Shown here piece by piece: positions 1 to 11,025 of a stretch of DNA of 64,000 nt. Source of the stretch: Hibiscus mutabilis. Lineage: Eukaryota; Streptophyta; Magnoliopsida; Malvales; Malvaceae. The position numbers were made by a program, and so were the translations under genes. Numbering within the stretch: the first letter of the stretch is position 1; the number at the start of each line of letters is the position of its first letter. The notes below the pieces were generated by a model, which did no database searches, had not been told where the DNA came from, and saw only the letters and a program-made list of their open reading frames with translations. The stretch spans positions 84,745,909 through 84,809,908 of the forward strand of contig CM033714.1 in assembly GCA_019671005.1 (NCBI GenBank), written 5' to 3'.

Positions 1-1531
1 CTCTCTAAACTATTTAGAGGGTTTTTCCCAAAAGCATTAATGATTGCTAGATCTCTCATGCCTTTATATAGCCTTTGTAATCCTAATTCAACTCAAATTA
101 GGATTCAATATATATATTAAATATATATAATCCCAATTTAACTTTAATTAGGATTTTAATATATATATATATATTATATATATATATAATCCCAATTCAA
201 CTTAATTAGGATTTCAATATATATATTAAATATATGATCTCAATTCAACCTAATTAGGATTTCAATATATATATATATATACTAAATATATATAATCTCA
301 ATTCAACTTTAATTAGGATTTCAATATATATTAAATATTTATAATCCCAATTCAACTTTAATTAGGATTTCAATATATATATTAAATATATATAATCCTA
401 ATTCAACTTAACTAGGATTTCAATATATATATTGATTTAAATCGAATTATATTATTTATATATTAAAAGAGTCATAATTACAAAAATTATTTTTCTTTTA
501 ATATTTACTCAATAGTTAAATTATATATATATATATATATCAAATATATATTAATTTAACTAAATCTGTCTACAACAAATTTGTACATATATAATTCGTT
601 TAATATATGCTCATTTCAACTGTGGGTGTGACCCTGTAGGTTCATGTAACATTAGTAGTAAATATTAGAACATTTGTAATATTACAAACAATGAGTGACA
701 TCTAGCAATATGTCATTGTCACCTAAGTTACAATAAATCATGATTTGAAATAAACTTTTTTTATTAACTCTATTTATGTATTACATCATTTTGTCCTTTA
801 TATCTAGATTGGACACAAGTCATGGAACAGTCACACTTATATAGTCTATCTAATGTTTCTTGATATCTTGAGTAGACTATTATAAATGAATAACTATGAT
901 ATCTCATATCAACTTATTCGAGCATGGCCATGCATTTCTAGTCTCACTCAATCAAATGGCCTACGATATTACTCATATTATGTAGGAGGGACAAATCCTA
1001 TCTTGATCAACCATATTCCACTACATAGATTGTGACATATCCAATATCAATCTTTATAGTGTAGTCAGTTACGACACACGTTTGACCGTATCAAAATATA
1101 TCACTCGCGATGTTGAAATAATGATGATCTCAAGTCTAAGGATCATACATGTAGTTATCACTATGAGCAATATTGTGACTGACACATAATAATCCAAGAA
1201 ACATGCTCATAGCGGGTCAGTCCAGTATGTCGTTCTCTAACACATACTTATGTATTGATTTTGACATCTCCATGTCAATGACAACACTTTGTCATCAATC
1301 AACTACATATTAGTCTTAATGCATTATTGTTGTCCATGCTCACAATAATACTCGATTAAGGACATTTTAGAATAACCATATTATTCTAAGGACTTTATTA
1401 TAATTCAGTTTATTTATGCATGCAGAATTGTAACTGAAAATAATAATGGCAATGCCTCTTTATGAATAAACAAGGTAAAACAAATGTCATTTACAATCAT
1501 CTTATAATTGGTCTTTGGGCTTACTCTAACA
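1..1531 (-). repeat. 3' LTR of the minus-strand element (partial)
   Basis: Position 1 matches 2837 in the other LTR, so about 284 bases of this LTR lie outside the window. It ends at 1531 with CTCTAACA on the plus strand, the complement of the TG start. It is about 150 bp longer than the matching part of the right LTR, because it has more copies of the internal minisatellite. Confidence 0.88.
77..440. repeat. Minisatellite of about 50 bp inside the left LTR
   Basis: Roughly seven tandem copies of a unit with the pattern TAATCCCAATTCAACTTTAA, then TTAGGATTTCAATATATA, then an AT tract. Each unit contains a short inverted pair (CCTAATT / AATTAGG) that could form a small hairpin. Units differ in AT tract length. 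Confidence 0.8.
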
Positions 1532-2552
1532 ATCTCCCACTAGCACTAAGACCATTTAACATTTGATCTTATCAATTAACTAACATGCATCTCATACATT
1601 CATTTTATCATATACATGAAAAGCAGTAAATATGAATGCAATAGTTATAGCCCATATCCTAAGGTGGCCCGTCCCAAGCCAATGGGAGAACCAAATTATT
1701 CTAAGGATAAAAACACTTCTCAAGCATTTTTCTATCGGCCCACACTTATGTTCCTCTGGTCCATGCTTCTTCGTATATATTACAATTTTAGAAACTCGTT
1801 TTACATACGAGGGAGTAAGAGGAGAAGAGAATTACAATAGAAGTAGAGAAAGACACGACAAGCAGACCGTATTTATAAAACCTTATAAATAAAACTAAAT
1901 GGGCTATTGGGCTATAACCATGTATTCCAAACATTGTGCATAAACAAACATAGTAACGACGAGGTTTGTAATTGAGGTCTTTCTAGATTGTTCCTACACA
2001 GGGGTCAAGCCCTTTACGGGGTTTCGACGGGCTTGTAGCTGCTGGCGGGGTTACCCCTGCCCGGTCAGCGGCGAAGATTTTTTTTTAAGATCGGCATCTT
2101 AATTGTTGTGTAAAAAACCTCACGATTTGATAACTTTTATCAATATTATCGCGTTTTTTAGGATTTTAAAATCTACGAGGTTTTTACTGGAACAACTCTT
2201 GTTACTTCCCCGCACGAAATCTATTAACTGACCATTAGTCTAATATATAACTATAACTCGCGTATGTTAACACTTAACATTTAAAACCTTAAAACTCCAT
2301 ATTGAATATGCTAACAATTAACATACAATATTTCAAACCCTATCGACAAAGATCCTGATGATTAACTCTTAATCATCAATCTTAGGAACATCTTTTAATT
2401 GGGTTAATAGATTAACCGTGATTGAATAGATTTACTCGTACAAATATCATATATTCACTAAATAAATCAAAAAATAACATGTATCTCATACAATTACATC
2501 ACCCAAGTAATTAAAACCCGAACCCATATCGTACATATGGCTCTGATGCCAC
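1532..2552 (-). mobile_element. Noncoding interior of the LTR element with PPT and PBS
   Basis: The polypurine tract lies at 1532-1546 on the minus strand, directly inside the 3' LTR. The primer-binding site is at 2539-2551. The interior has an unusual GC-rich block at about 1988-2076 in an otherwise AT-rich element. It contains a near-palindrome around GGGGTTACCCC and may be a folded RNA signal, perhaps for packaging or dimerisation; that role is inference. The short ORFs at 1616-1892 match nothing I recognise. Confidence 0.75.
2539..2551 (-). promoter_or_regulatory. Primer-binding site (initiator Met tRNA type)
   Basis: Minus-strand TGGCATCAGAGCC sits one base from the LTR end. The usual plant site is TGGTATCAGAGC, so there is one mismatch. 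It decides which LTR is 5' and the direction of the element. Confidence 0.8.
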
Positions 2553-4218
2553 TGTTGGGTCACGTCGGTACACCCCATGGCGCAACGGAAAAATTATCTG
2601 ACGATTACCACCAAAAATCCACATACGAGGAACGAATCGAGGTGAATAAGGGTAAAGAATTACCTGTTTAAAATCTGGAATTCTGAGTTTGGAGGAGATA
2701 GATATTCAATCACGATTCCACGATGTCGATTCTTAAGCCGTAACAATAACGCTCTGACCTTTACGTAGTTCACCCAGTTGAAACGAGTATATAAAAACTC
2801 TCTAAACCATTTAGAAGGAAACGAGCATAAAAAAAACTCTCTAAACTATTTAGAGGGTTTTTCCCAAAAACATTAATGGCTGCTAGATCTCTCATGCCTT
2901 CATATAGCCTTTGTAATCCTAATTCAACTCAGATTAGAATTTCAATATATATATTTCAATATATATATATATATTAAATATATATAATCCCAATTTAACT
3001 TTAATTAGGATTTCAATATATATATATTAAATATATATAATCTCAATTCAACTTTAATTAGGATTTCAATATATATATTAAATATATATAATCTCAATTC
3101 AACTTAACTAGGATTTCAATATGTATATTGATTTAAATCAAATTATATTATTTATATATTAAAAGAGTCATAATTACAATAATTATTTTTCTTTTAATAT
3201 TTACCCAATAGTTAAATTATATATATCAAATATATATTAATTTAACTAAATCCGTGTACAACAAATTTGTACATATATAATTCGTTTAATATATGCTCAT
3301 TTCAACTGTGGGTGTGACCTTGTAGGTTCATGTAACGTTAGTAGTAAATATTAGAACATTTCTAATATTACAAACAATGAGTGACATCTAGCAATATGTC
3401 ATTGCCACCTAAGTTACAATAAATCATGATTCGACATAACTTTTTTGTGATTAACTCTATTTATGTATTACAACCTTTTGTCTTTTATATCTAGATTGGA
3501 CGCAAGTCACGGAACAGTCACACTTGTATAGCCTATCTAATGTTTCTTGATATCTTGAGTAGACTATTATAAACGAATAACTATGATATCTCATATCAAC
3601 TTATTCGAGCATGGTCATGCATTTCTAGTCTCACTCAATCAAGTGGCCTACGATATTACTCCTATTATGTAGGAGGGACAAATCCTATCGTGATCAACCA
3701 TATTCCACTACATAGATTGTGACATATCCAATATTAGTTTTTATAGTGTAGTCAGTTACAACACACGTTTGACCGTATCAAAATATATCACTCACGATGT
3801 TGAAATAATGATGATCTCAAGTCTGAGGATCATACATGTAGTTATCACTACGAGCAATGTTGTGACTGTCACATAATAATCCAAGAAACATGCTCATAGC
3901 GGGCCAGTCCAGTATGTCGTTCTCTAACACATACTTATGTAATGATTTTGACATCTCCATGTCAATAACAACACTTTGTCATCAATCAACTACATATTAG
4001 TCTTAATGCAATATTGTTGTTCATGCTCACAATAATACTCGACTAAGGACATTTTAGAATAACCATATTATTCTAACGACTTTATTATAATTCAGTTTAT
4101 TTATGCATGCAAAATTGTAACTGAAAATAATAATGGCAGTGCCTCTTTATGAATAAACAAGGTAAAACAAATGTCATTTACAATCATCTTATGATTGGTC
4201 TTTGGGCATACTCTAACA
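2553..4218 (-). repeat. 5' LTR of the minus-strand element (complete)
   Basis: Complete LTR of 1666 bp. It runs from TGTTGGGTCACG at 2553 to GCATACTCTAACA at 4218 on the plus strand. It is nearly identical to 1-1531 over their shared length; the visible changes are mostly single-base substitutions plus loss or gain of minisatellite units. Confidence 0.88.
2917..3125. repeat. Minisatellite of about 50 bp inside the right LTR
   Basis: Same unit as at 77-440 but only about four copies. The copy-number difference explains most of the length difference between the two LTRs. Confidence 0.78.
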
Positions 4219-4779
4219 AATAGATGAAATCCTTGAGAAAATCTTGTAAGGTTTTGTTAAAAAACAAATGTAAAATCAATTGATGAATTCTCCGTTGAAA
4301 ATCAACAAATAATTTTGGAGAATCTTATTTGGAAGTTAAAATGAAAAGTGAGGAAAAATAAAGAGAGAAAATAAGGGAAAATTCAAAACAATTGTAAATT
4401 GATTTAGGAAAACAGTTAGCTGTCAATTCTTACTCAATTAAGGTGGTTATTTTCATATTAAAACATTTAGAAAATATAGCTCTCTAAGGATTCTTAGCAT
4501 TGGTCTATTTACAAAATAGTCACTAACATAGCTTTGTAATTTTACAAATTGGTCACTAAAACACAATTCCACTTAATCCCAATTATTAAACCTCCAATTA
4601 AATTACCAAATTATTAGATAACATTTATAAACCTTTTTAAAACTCTCAATTCATTTTAATTTCTACCGCTAATATCTTTAAAATATTAAATTCCCGAAAC
4701 TACTCAAATCGGTCAATACGATTTGAACCGAACCTAGTCGAACCTCTAAACGTCTAGCCCTATTTTTGGGTATTACAGC
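4219..4779 (-). mobile_element. LTR end fragment with TGTAATACCC terminus
   Basis: On the minus strand this piece begins TGTAATACCCAAAAATA at 4779, the same terminal sequence as the large insertion at 44567. It runs until it is cut at 4219 by the copia-like element, which seems to have jumped into it. No coding sequence is visible. It is most likely part of a Ty3/gypsy-type LTR; the rest would lie left of the window. Confidence 0.55.
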
Positions 4780-4913
4780 CCAGAACAGAGGAATCGTCTT
4801 CTATGAATGTTTAACTACCAACTGAATCAATAAAAAAATACCCACACGATAAATACCCATAAAAAGAAAAACAAAATCAAGTTTAGAGTATATTACAAAC
4901 AATTTGAAAAAGG

Positions 4914-5082
4914 ACCCGGAATGTTTACTTGAACATTCTTGGCTCTAACATATGGGTTATCACCAACTGGGACTTTGTGGATGGCTTGAAAGGACTCGGA
5001 TTGAGTTCTCAAAACCCTGAGAAGTAGGGGCCGATTTGGAAGGCCTGAATCCAGGAGAAGCATTCCACACATCTTGCACCAT
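4914..5082 (-). pseudogene. First-exon fragment of an SDI1/MS5/POLLENLESS3-like TPR gene, frameshifted
   Basis: Translation from the ATG at 5082 gives VWNASPGFRPSKSAPTSQ, the conserved N-terminus of plant POLLENLESS3-LIKE / SULFUR DEFICIENCY INDUCED proteins. A one-base shift near 5012-5018 then moves the reading into another frame, which carries SESFQAIHKVPVGDNPYVRA, again a hallmark of this family. The similarity stops after AKNVQ, where the DNA reads CAA|GTAAAC, a plausible splice donor. The following TPR domain is not in view. Downstream on the minus strand come the LTR piece (4219-4779) and the LTR element, so either transposons fill intron 1 or the gene was cut off here. Family members act in pollen meiosis or sulfur-starvation responses; this copy is probably dead unless the shift is a sequencing error. 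Confidence 0.72.
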
Positions 5083-5239
5083 CTTCAAAAACCGGTTTTC
5101 TTTGCCTAAACCCTAAGGAACTTGGATTTGCAGTGTTGATCAACGATGCAAAATAATTCACAGGAAGTTAGAAGGGGAAAGGGACGGCGAACGACGGCAA
5201 GGAAAAGGATGGCGACAGCGGCTCGGTAGGGTTGATAGA

Positions 5240-5700
5240 AAGGTTTTATTAAAGAAGACAAAATGGGTTTGGGGATTTTGGGTTTTACTTTTGTAATTTT
5301 TGTATTTAATAGTATATAAAATATAATTTTTTATTTTAAATTATTTTTTATATTTAATAATAAATTATGTTAAATCATATTAAAATATTAATAAAATAAT
5401 TTAGAGGGCTCAAAATAAGTCAAAAAGTAAAGTTTAGTGAGTAAATTAACCGTTTTAAAAGTTCAGTGACCAAAATAAGTTTGAGAGGAAAATTAAGTGA
5501 TGATTTAAGTATTTTACCCTTATTGTTATTAGACTAAAAGAGAAAAATTAATGTGGTTTTTTCATGCCTAAGACTTAGGTTTGAAAGTTTAAATTATTGC
5601 AAATACAACAATCCAGGTCGTTTTTGGATTTTTATTATTATTTTTATCCTTTTTTCTCAACAAATTTGATTTTATTATTGAATTATAACCGTCTCTACTT
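5240..5700. other. AT-rich intergenic DNA with a dispersed repeat piece
   Basis: No coding signal. The stretch 5400-5520 (…AGTTCAGTGACCAAAA…) resembles the inverted-repeat unit at 31652-32114, so it is probably a decayed small transposon. Confidence 0.4.
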
Positions 5701-5707
5701 ATATGTC

Positions 5708-6460
5708 TGCCTCATTAAAAAATTTCCCTAGAGAAAAAAAATGCAACACATACAAGGGATACAACAAAACCACACCAAGACATGGGCAAAACAAACTTAA
5801 CCAACACCTACAGTTTAATGTACCAAGACATCGAAGAAAAAACAAGAAAAAATCTAACCGAAAGCAGAATAATAGCCCACCCCTTACAGTAGTACATGAA
5901 CCTAAACAAATAACCAAGCTTACTGTAATTAACCTTGCCAAAGAAAGTGAAGTAAAAATCACCACCAGGCCTTGAAAAGCTAATCTCTAATCATCCCATC
6001 CACAGCAAGGCTCAAAACCATCAGATTACTCTCTCTGTCAACATATACTAAATGGATATCCTTGATCATCACCAGCAACTTATCTACTTCCACAAACGTC
6101 TTCGACCATCTCCAAGGTCTAAGGAGGGGATTGTAAAACCAACTTAGGACCACTTGAGAATCAATCTCTATCAATAGACTTATCTTACCAATCCAATTGG
6201 CCGCCATAAAAATCTCTTGTGTTGTCTTGATTTTTGCAATTGCGGCAAGGTCCTCACCCAGGTTGTTCACTTGATAGGAGAAAAGAGCTCGAATTACCCC
6301 AACATTGGTTATCAACACACCACCACATCCAGCTCCCTTAACCTTAGCTACTCCTTTGACATTAAATTTCATAAAATCAGTTGCAAGAGGTGACCTATCT
6401 GATCATACAACAATGGAGTTAGTCCTATTCACCATACCTCTTTTCGGCGAAATACACCAC
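5708..6460 (-). pseudogene. LINE 3' fragment: RNase H-like domain and 3' tail
   Basis: The open stretch 6372-5980 (130 codons) reads KFNVKG.., GCGGVL, EDLAAI, IEIDSQVVLSW and ends with VDRESN..A, the order of motifs in the RNase H-like domain at the C-terminus of plant LINE ORF2 (also found in RVT_3 proteins). The first catalytic Asp (usually KFNVDG) is Lys here, so the domain is inactive. A weakly matching lead-in extends to about 6460. Downstream is a noncoding 3' tail ending at 5708 with TTTTTTAATGAGGC, an ending shared by other LINE pieces in this window. The element is truncated at its 5' end, the usual result of LINE integration. Confidence 0.72.
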
Positions 6461-6545
6461 ACCTCACTTATCCCTAAAATCACTCTCCACAATACAATAT
6501 TTTACTATTTTTTTGCTTGCATGGTCCTATAAATACCACGATATA

Positions 6546-6750
6546 TCTTCAAGCAGGGATGGCCGAAGGAGGTTGGAGGGGTGGTCGTCCCCTTTAAAAA
6601 CTTAAAATTCGTATATGATTTAGAAATTTTCAATGTATTTTCTATTGAAAATCTATTTTCGCATCCCCTAAAATTTTATAAGTCTGTTCCCTTAAATTTT
6701 ATAGGTTTGTCCCCTAACTTAAAGTCTTGCATTCGTCCCTGTCCTTAAGG
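6546..6750. repeat. Dispersed repeat, copy 1 of 2
   Basis: A block rich in CCCCTAAAATTTTATAAG pieces that resembles 32297-32505 in order and wording. Both end in a phrase like GTCTGTCCCTG / CGTCCCTGTCC. No ORF. The family is unknown to me. Confidence 0.55.
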
Positions 6751-6989
6751 ACAATATGTAGTGCACGCTTCAAGCAAGTCTCATTTTCAACCCTTATCTT
6801 AATTCAACCAAATATTTTTAAAACAAAAATTAAACATTGAACTCGTAGCTTTCACTATTGAGACAACATGTAATCAACTAGGTACTAGTTTTGGGTGTTG
6901 TATGGTACTAATCATTCTCCACGCATAACCAACATTTAAATTCGTTTTTTATCAGCAAGTATGATTTTATTAGAGGAAAAATCATACCA

Positions 6990-7530
6990 ATAAGATATTA
7001 TCATGTGCCTCATTAAAAACCTCCCTAAACTTATAATGGAGGAAAATAGTACAACATGATAAAAAGACAAAATAACACCAAGACCAAAGGAACAAAACAC
7101 AAACTAAATCAGCCACTCCGACCCTACCAAACTCAAAGTAAGACAACGTCACCTAAACCCAAACGAGCATACACCCAACAATCCACTACAAACAAAACAA
7201 AATAGAACCAAACAACACCTAGAGTTCTCAACTCTCACGCAAAACACAAAAAATAAATCACCCTAACACTTATATCAATTCTGTAAATGCATGCACCCCA
7301 AAAATAAAATCACAACAATCATAGACATCCCAGCATCAAGAACGCATACTGTCACACACCCTTAATAACCCAACATGTCGCTCATCGCTACTACCCATCA
7401 AACCCCTAATTACTCCAAAGGACGTCATAACAAAATGCCCTCAACTCAACAAACCAAATCCGCAAATATCTTGCTCTTCTGCGACCTTCAACGACCACAA
7501 CCTCTCTTCTTCATACGTTCGGCTGCAAAA
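6990..7530 (-). mobile_element. Decayed LINE 3' tail
   Basis: On the minus strand this ends GGAGGTTTTTAATGAGGC near 7006, the same tail as the LINE at 5708. The C-rich, stop-filled upstream sequence has the look of a LINE 3' untranslated region; I cannot read a domain in it. Confidence 0.5.
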
Positions 7531-7890
7531 CAACATGTAATCTATTAAGTACAATTTTAAAAGTTGTGGGATATTAACTTTTTCTTACGCATAACCGATT
7601 CTCGAATCCGTTTTATTTTTAATCTTTGGTTTAGTATGTAAATTGTTAAACTTACTTTTAAAAAAAATAATTCTCAAAAACTGTTATCTTAAAAGTAATG
7701 TCTTCAACATTACCAGTTTATTTTTTTTATGGGAAATCTAATTTACATGATCAACATTAAACAGTCATACAACATTGTTATTTTCATACACAAGAGGCAC
7801 TCGAGATACCTCTTATGTATATACTTACACAACACAAATATAGTACTGTTTCATAGGGGAAACTGGGAGGCTAAGTGCATATATATATAT

Positions 7891-9010
7891 TCATGCAACT
7901 GGGTAGGAAGGTTTCTTGGCGATGCCACAATGCCCTTTCTTGGAATGAACATCTCTCTTGATCCTCATGTAACCATTTTCACCCCAAGATTTGCCCCACG
8001 AGTTCTTCACTAACCAGTACTTGATCCCATCTTCACTTGTTCCATACCCAACAACGGTAACCGCATGGTTTAATTTGGTTCGGCATGCTCCGCCGAAAAC
8101 ACCTCCCGAGTAAAACTGGAATCCATATCCAGCGCCATCAAGTGCCACCGAGACTGGTTGCTGGCTAGCGGCCTTTAAGAGTGCTTCTTCATTGTCCTTA
8201 GGTACATCCTCGTAGCCAACGATCTGCGCCGCTCGGAATGTTTCCTTTTGACCACTGCATTTCCCATCCTTGGCAGTGTACCGATATTTCGATTCCTTGG
8301 TGATCCCCTGGTTTCTAACAATGTATTTGAACGCCTCATCCATCCAACCACCATTGCAGCCGTGAGATCTTTTGGTCCTGGCGCAGTCAACGACTTGTTG
8401 CTCGGAGAGTGACAATAGCTGACCGGTTTTGATCTTCACGGCGCCTTCCACTGCCGCGATAGCTGAGAATGCCCAGCAACTTCCTGTATAAAGTATAAAC
8501 ATGCAAGAAACACGAGTTCAAACAATAAGTTATCATTTTAGTAAACTTAAAAAGCTAGATTAATTTATATCTCTTACCACAAGAAGCTTGGTCCTTAATC
8601 CCAGTGACAGCCCCTTTCTTCCTCCAGTCAATGCTATCCGGGACATTAGTCAGATTTTCATATCGAAACCTTTTACGTTTAAGTGAAGTTTCGCTAGGAT
8701 ATAACGTGTATCCAGCATAATAGGTTAAGAATTCTTCGTTAGTTAAGTCCGCAAATTCATTGAGGCTTAACTTGTAAGTTTGATTCCCCATGTTATTGAA
8801 GTTGTCTATGAATTCCAGATTGTTTTTGAATATCTGGAAACGCATAGTCTGCTCTTCCTGCATCGCGTAGGATCGTCCATGCTGAACCATCCATTGCCTG
8901 TGTCTCTCGGCAATGATGGTTTCATCCAGCATGCGGGACATGGCAGATGCTAGAGCCAGACAAACAATGAACATAAAAGTAAAAAACTTGATTTTGAGTG
9001 CGAAAGCCAT
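7891..9010 (-). CDS. Papain-like cysteine protease (SAG12/SAG39 type)
   Basis: Two exons, 9010-8578 and 8483-7891, joined across a 94-bp GT..AG intron in phase 1, give 341 aa. Residues 1-24 are a signal peptide. An I29 inhibitor propeptide follows with a complete ERFNIN pattern (E-x3-R-x3-F-x2-N-x3-I-x3-N, about residues 53-73). The mature enzyme starts near Val123 (VPDSIDWRKKGAV). Catalytic residues are all present: Gln141 (KDQASCG), Cys147 (GSCWAFS), His284 (LNHAVTVVGYG) and Asn305 (KNSWG). The intron splits the codon just before the active-site Cys. The protein should enter the secretory pathway and act in the vacuole or outside the cell. Relatives degrade protein during senescence, but no KDEL or granulin tail is present. 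Length is normal for the family and nothing looks broken. The exact orthologue is uncertain. Confidence 0.95.
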
Positions 9011-9063
9011 TGCTCACTGGTTAGGCTTGAATACGAGTGAAGAATCAAAGCATACAAGCTCTC

Positions 9064-9071
9064 TATTTATA
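9064..9071 (-). promoter_or_regulatory. TATA box of the cysteine protease gene
   Basis: Minus-strand TATAAATA lies 54 bases upstream of the ATG at 9010, leaving room for a short 5' untranslated region of about 20-30 bases. Confidence 0.65.
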
Positions 9072-9194
9072 GATGAATCCATGGCTATAGCCCCGGTTTA
9101 AATGGCAATCCTCTTATTGGCATTAAAAAAAAAAAGAAATATTCGTCATATCTACTTTTCATTACACCTATTTATGCCCACACTAAATAATTAC

Positions 9195-9345
9195 GTTTAG
9201 AGTTAATGTTTAAGATTAAGATTTAGGGTTAAAGAATTAAGGGTGTGATATTTATTAGGGTTTATGGTTTATGATTTAGAATTTAGAGTTAGAGCTTAGA
9301 CTTTTGTATTTTAGTGTTCAAGCATAGAAAGGGACACCAAAAAGG
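9195..9345. repeat. Degenerate telomere-like module (copy A)
   Basis: A run of variants of TTTAGGG / TTTAGAG / TTTATGG followed by TTTTAGTGTTCAAGCATAGAAA. The order matches 10870-11025 and 32578-32755, so it is a dispersed repeat family, not a random AT run. Confidence 0.6.
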
Positions 9346-10869
9346 GTAGAGGTTTTTTATTAAAAAACCCCAGAAATTATGTGTCGTTTTTAGTGCCCTA
9401 TTTATACCTCTATAAATTAATAATGTCGGGATCACATAATTTTATTAATTTAAAAAGGTATTAATTAATCGATAAATTAATAATTTATTAATTTAAAGAG
9501 ATTTTTTCCTATTCAACGAACCTACATTCTATTGACTTTTTAATAGACATTGTATTGACTAATTGAATGATGTTCATGTACAATGTTATTAATTAAATAC
9601 AATACATACCCCTAAAAAACAAAGTTCATTGTAGTACGTAGTACTAGCTAAAACTTAATGCAAGTTCATGTATGGTAAGAAAATCAACCACTATATAAAC
9701 AACATCAAACATTCCTAAAAACCAACTAAATCAAAACCAACTAATCATGGCTTCTCATTTAAAAAGTGTTCAAAAATCAATATGACAGATTAAATACGTA
9801 AAACACTATGAGTATAATAATCATATTTTACTAAGTTGTCCTAGTTATATTTGTAATTTTATAGAATTATTAATTTATAATATTAAAGGGACCATAAATT
9901 TATATAAGAGTCTTTCAAAAAATTATTAATTTATTAATTTATCAAAATTATTAATTTATTAAAATTATTAATTTATCAAAATTATTAATTTAAATCTTGA
10001 GGCTAAATTCAGACTGAAAAATTATTATTTTAAAAATTATTAATAATTTATCAAATATTAATTTATAAATATTCTACCGTAACTATCTCCCGATAGTTGT
10101 AGTAATTTTCTTTGCAACAAAAATTAAATTTAATGATTGATTATGATTGATGGGGAAAGGGTTTACTATAAAACTTGTTGACCTCCCCACGTGTGGGTAT
10201 AGAGTAAGTACATTAAAGTGAGGCCCGCAAAACCAAATTTGCTTCTAAGTTTTCTAGTTTGTCACATATGGATGTCCGATACAAATACCGCTTAACATAA
10301 TTTTAAGTTTTTTAAAGTTTATTTTATCGAAATAGGTGTTTAATGTTTTATTTTGTTATAATTGTTATTTTTTAAAAATTTATTATATAAAAGTTAGCAT
10401 TTTTTAAAATTATTAATAATTAAAAATTATTATTTTTATTAATAATATTTTAATTTTATATAATAAAATATTAATATAATTAATGATATTTAATAATTTA
10501 TTAATTGTTGTTTAATTTATATATTTCATGTTGTCACTGATAAAATTTATTTAGCGGTTTAACATTTTAAATTTATACAATTAATTCATCTATTCGCTAT
10601 TCATGCGTGTAATAAAGTAAAAATTAGAACAAATTCATCTATTCGCTATTTAATGGAATTATAAGTGAAATTTTAATTCAACAATTTAGATTTAAAACTA
10701 AAGATGAAATAATCTTTTTTAAATTATCTAACAAAAATTAAGTTAATATTATTATAATATTTAATTAATAAATAAAATAGGAATTATTATAATATCTTTA
10801 AGAAATATTTATGAAAAGACTTTGAAATTTTACTAAACAATGTCAAAAAATCATAAAACAAAATCAATT
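9346..10869. other. AT-rich intergenic DNA with a promoter-like remnant
   Basis: Mostly short runs of TAATTTATTAA and similar. At 9692-9699 there is TATATAAA, and 48 bases after it CTAATCATGGCTTC opens an ORF of only 12 codons (ATG at 9747) before TGA. This looks like the 5' end of a lost gene, or chance. Nothing else is recognisable. Confidence 0.4.
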
Positions 10870-11025
10870 TATTAAAATAGAATAGATTTAAGGATTAAGG
10901 TTTAGGGAATTAGGGGTAGGATATACTTGTTAAGGTTTAGAGTTTAGAATTTATGATTTAAAATTTAAGATTAAGGTTTTAAATTTATTTTTTTTAGTGT
11001 TGGAACATAGAAAAGAATGCATTAT
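10870..11025. repeat. Degenerate telomere-like module (copy B)
   Basis: GGTTTAGGGAATTAGGGG, then TTTAGAGTTTAGAATTTATG variants, then TTTTTTTAGTGTTGGAACAT. Same layout as copies A and C. Confidence 0.6.

Larger units (their letters stand above)
1..4218 (-). mobile_element. Non-autonomous LTR retrotransposon (copia-like, noncoding), truncated by window edge
   Basis: Two long direct repeats, 1-1531 (cut off by the window edge) and 2553-4218, flank about 1 kb of unique sequence. Read on the minus strand the LTR starts TGTTAGAG and ends CCCAACA, so it has the usual TG..CA ends. One base inside the right LTR lies TGGCATCAGAGCC, close to the initiator-Met tRNA primer-binding site. A purine-rich tract (GTGGGAGAT) touches the inner edge of the left LTR. 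These four signals fix the orientation as minus. The interior holds no ORF with recognisable gag or pol, so the element must have relied on proteins of another element. The two LTRs are very similar by eye, suggesting a fairly recent insertion. The target duplication cannot be checked because the left end is outside the window. Assignment to copia rests mainly on the primer site and is tentative. Confidence 0.85.

Noticed and set aside
77..440. Regular repeats that could suggest a CRISPR array
   Set aside because: Units are contiguous and AT-rich with no unique spacers, and the DNA is plant nuclear; it is a minisatellite in an LTR.
5703..5975. Plus-strand 90-codon ORF, Lys/Asn-rich
   Set aside because: It lies antisense to a LINE 3' tail and its composition just reflects A-rich DNA.
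8913..9101. Plus-strand ORF over the protease start
   Set aside because: It is the reverse of the signal-peptide exon of the clearly better minus-strand gene.
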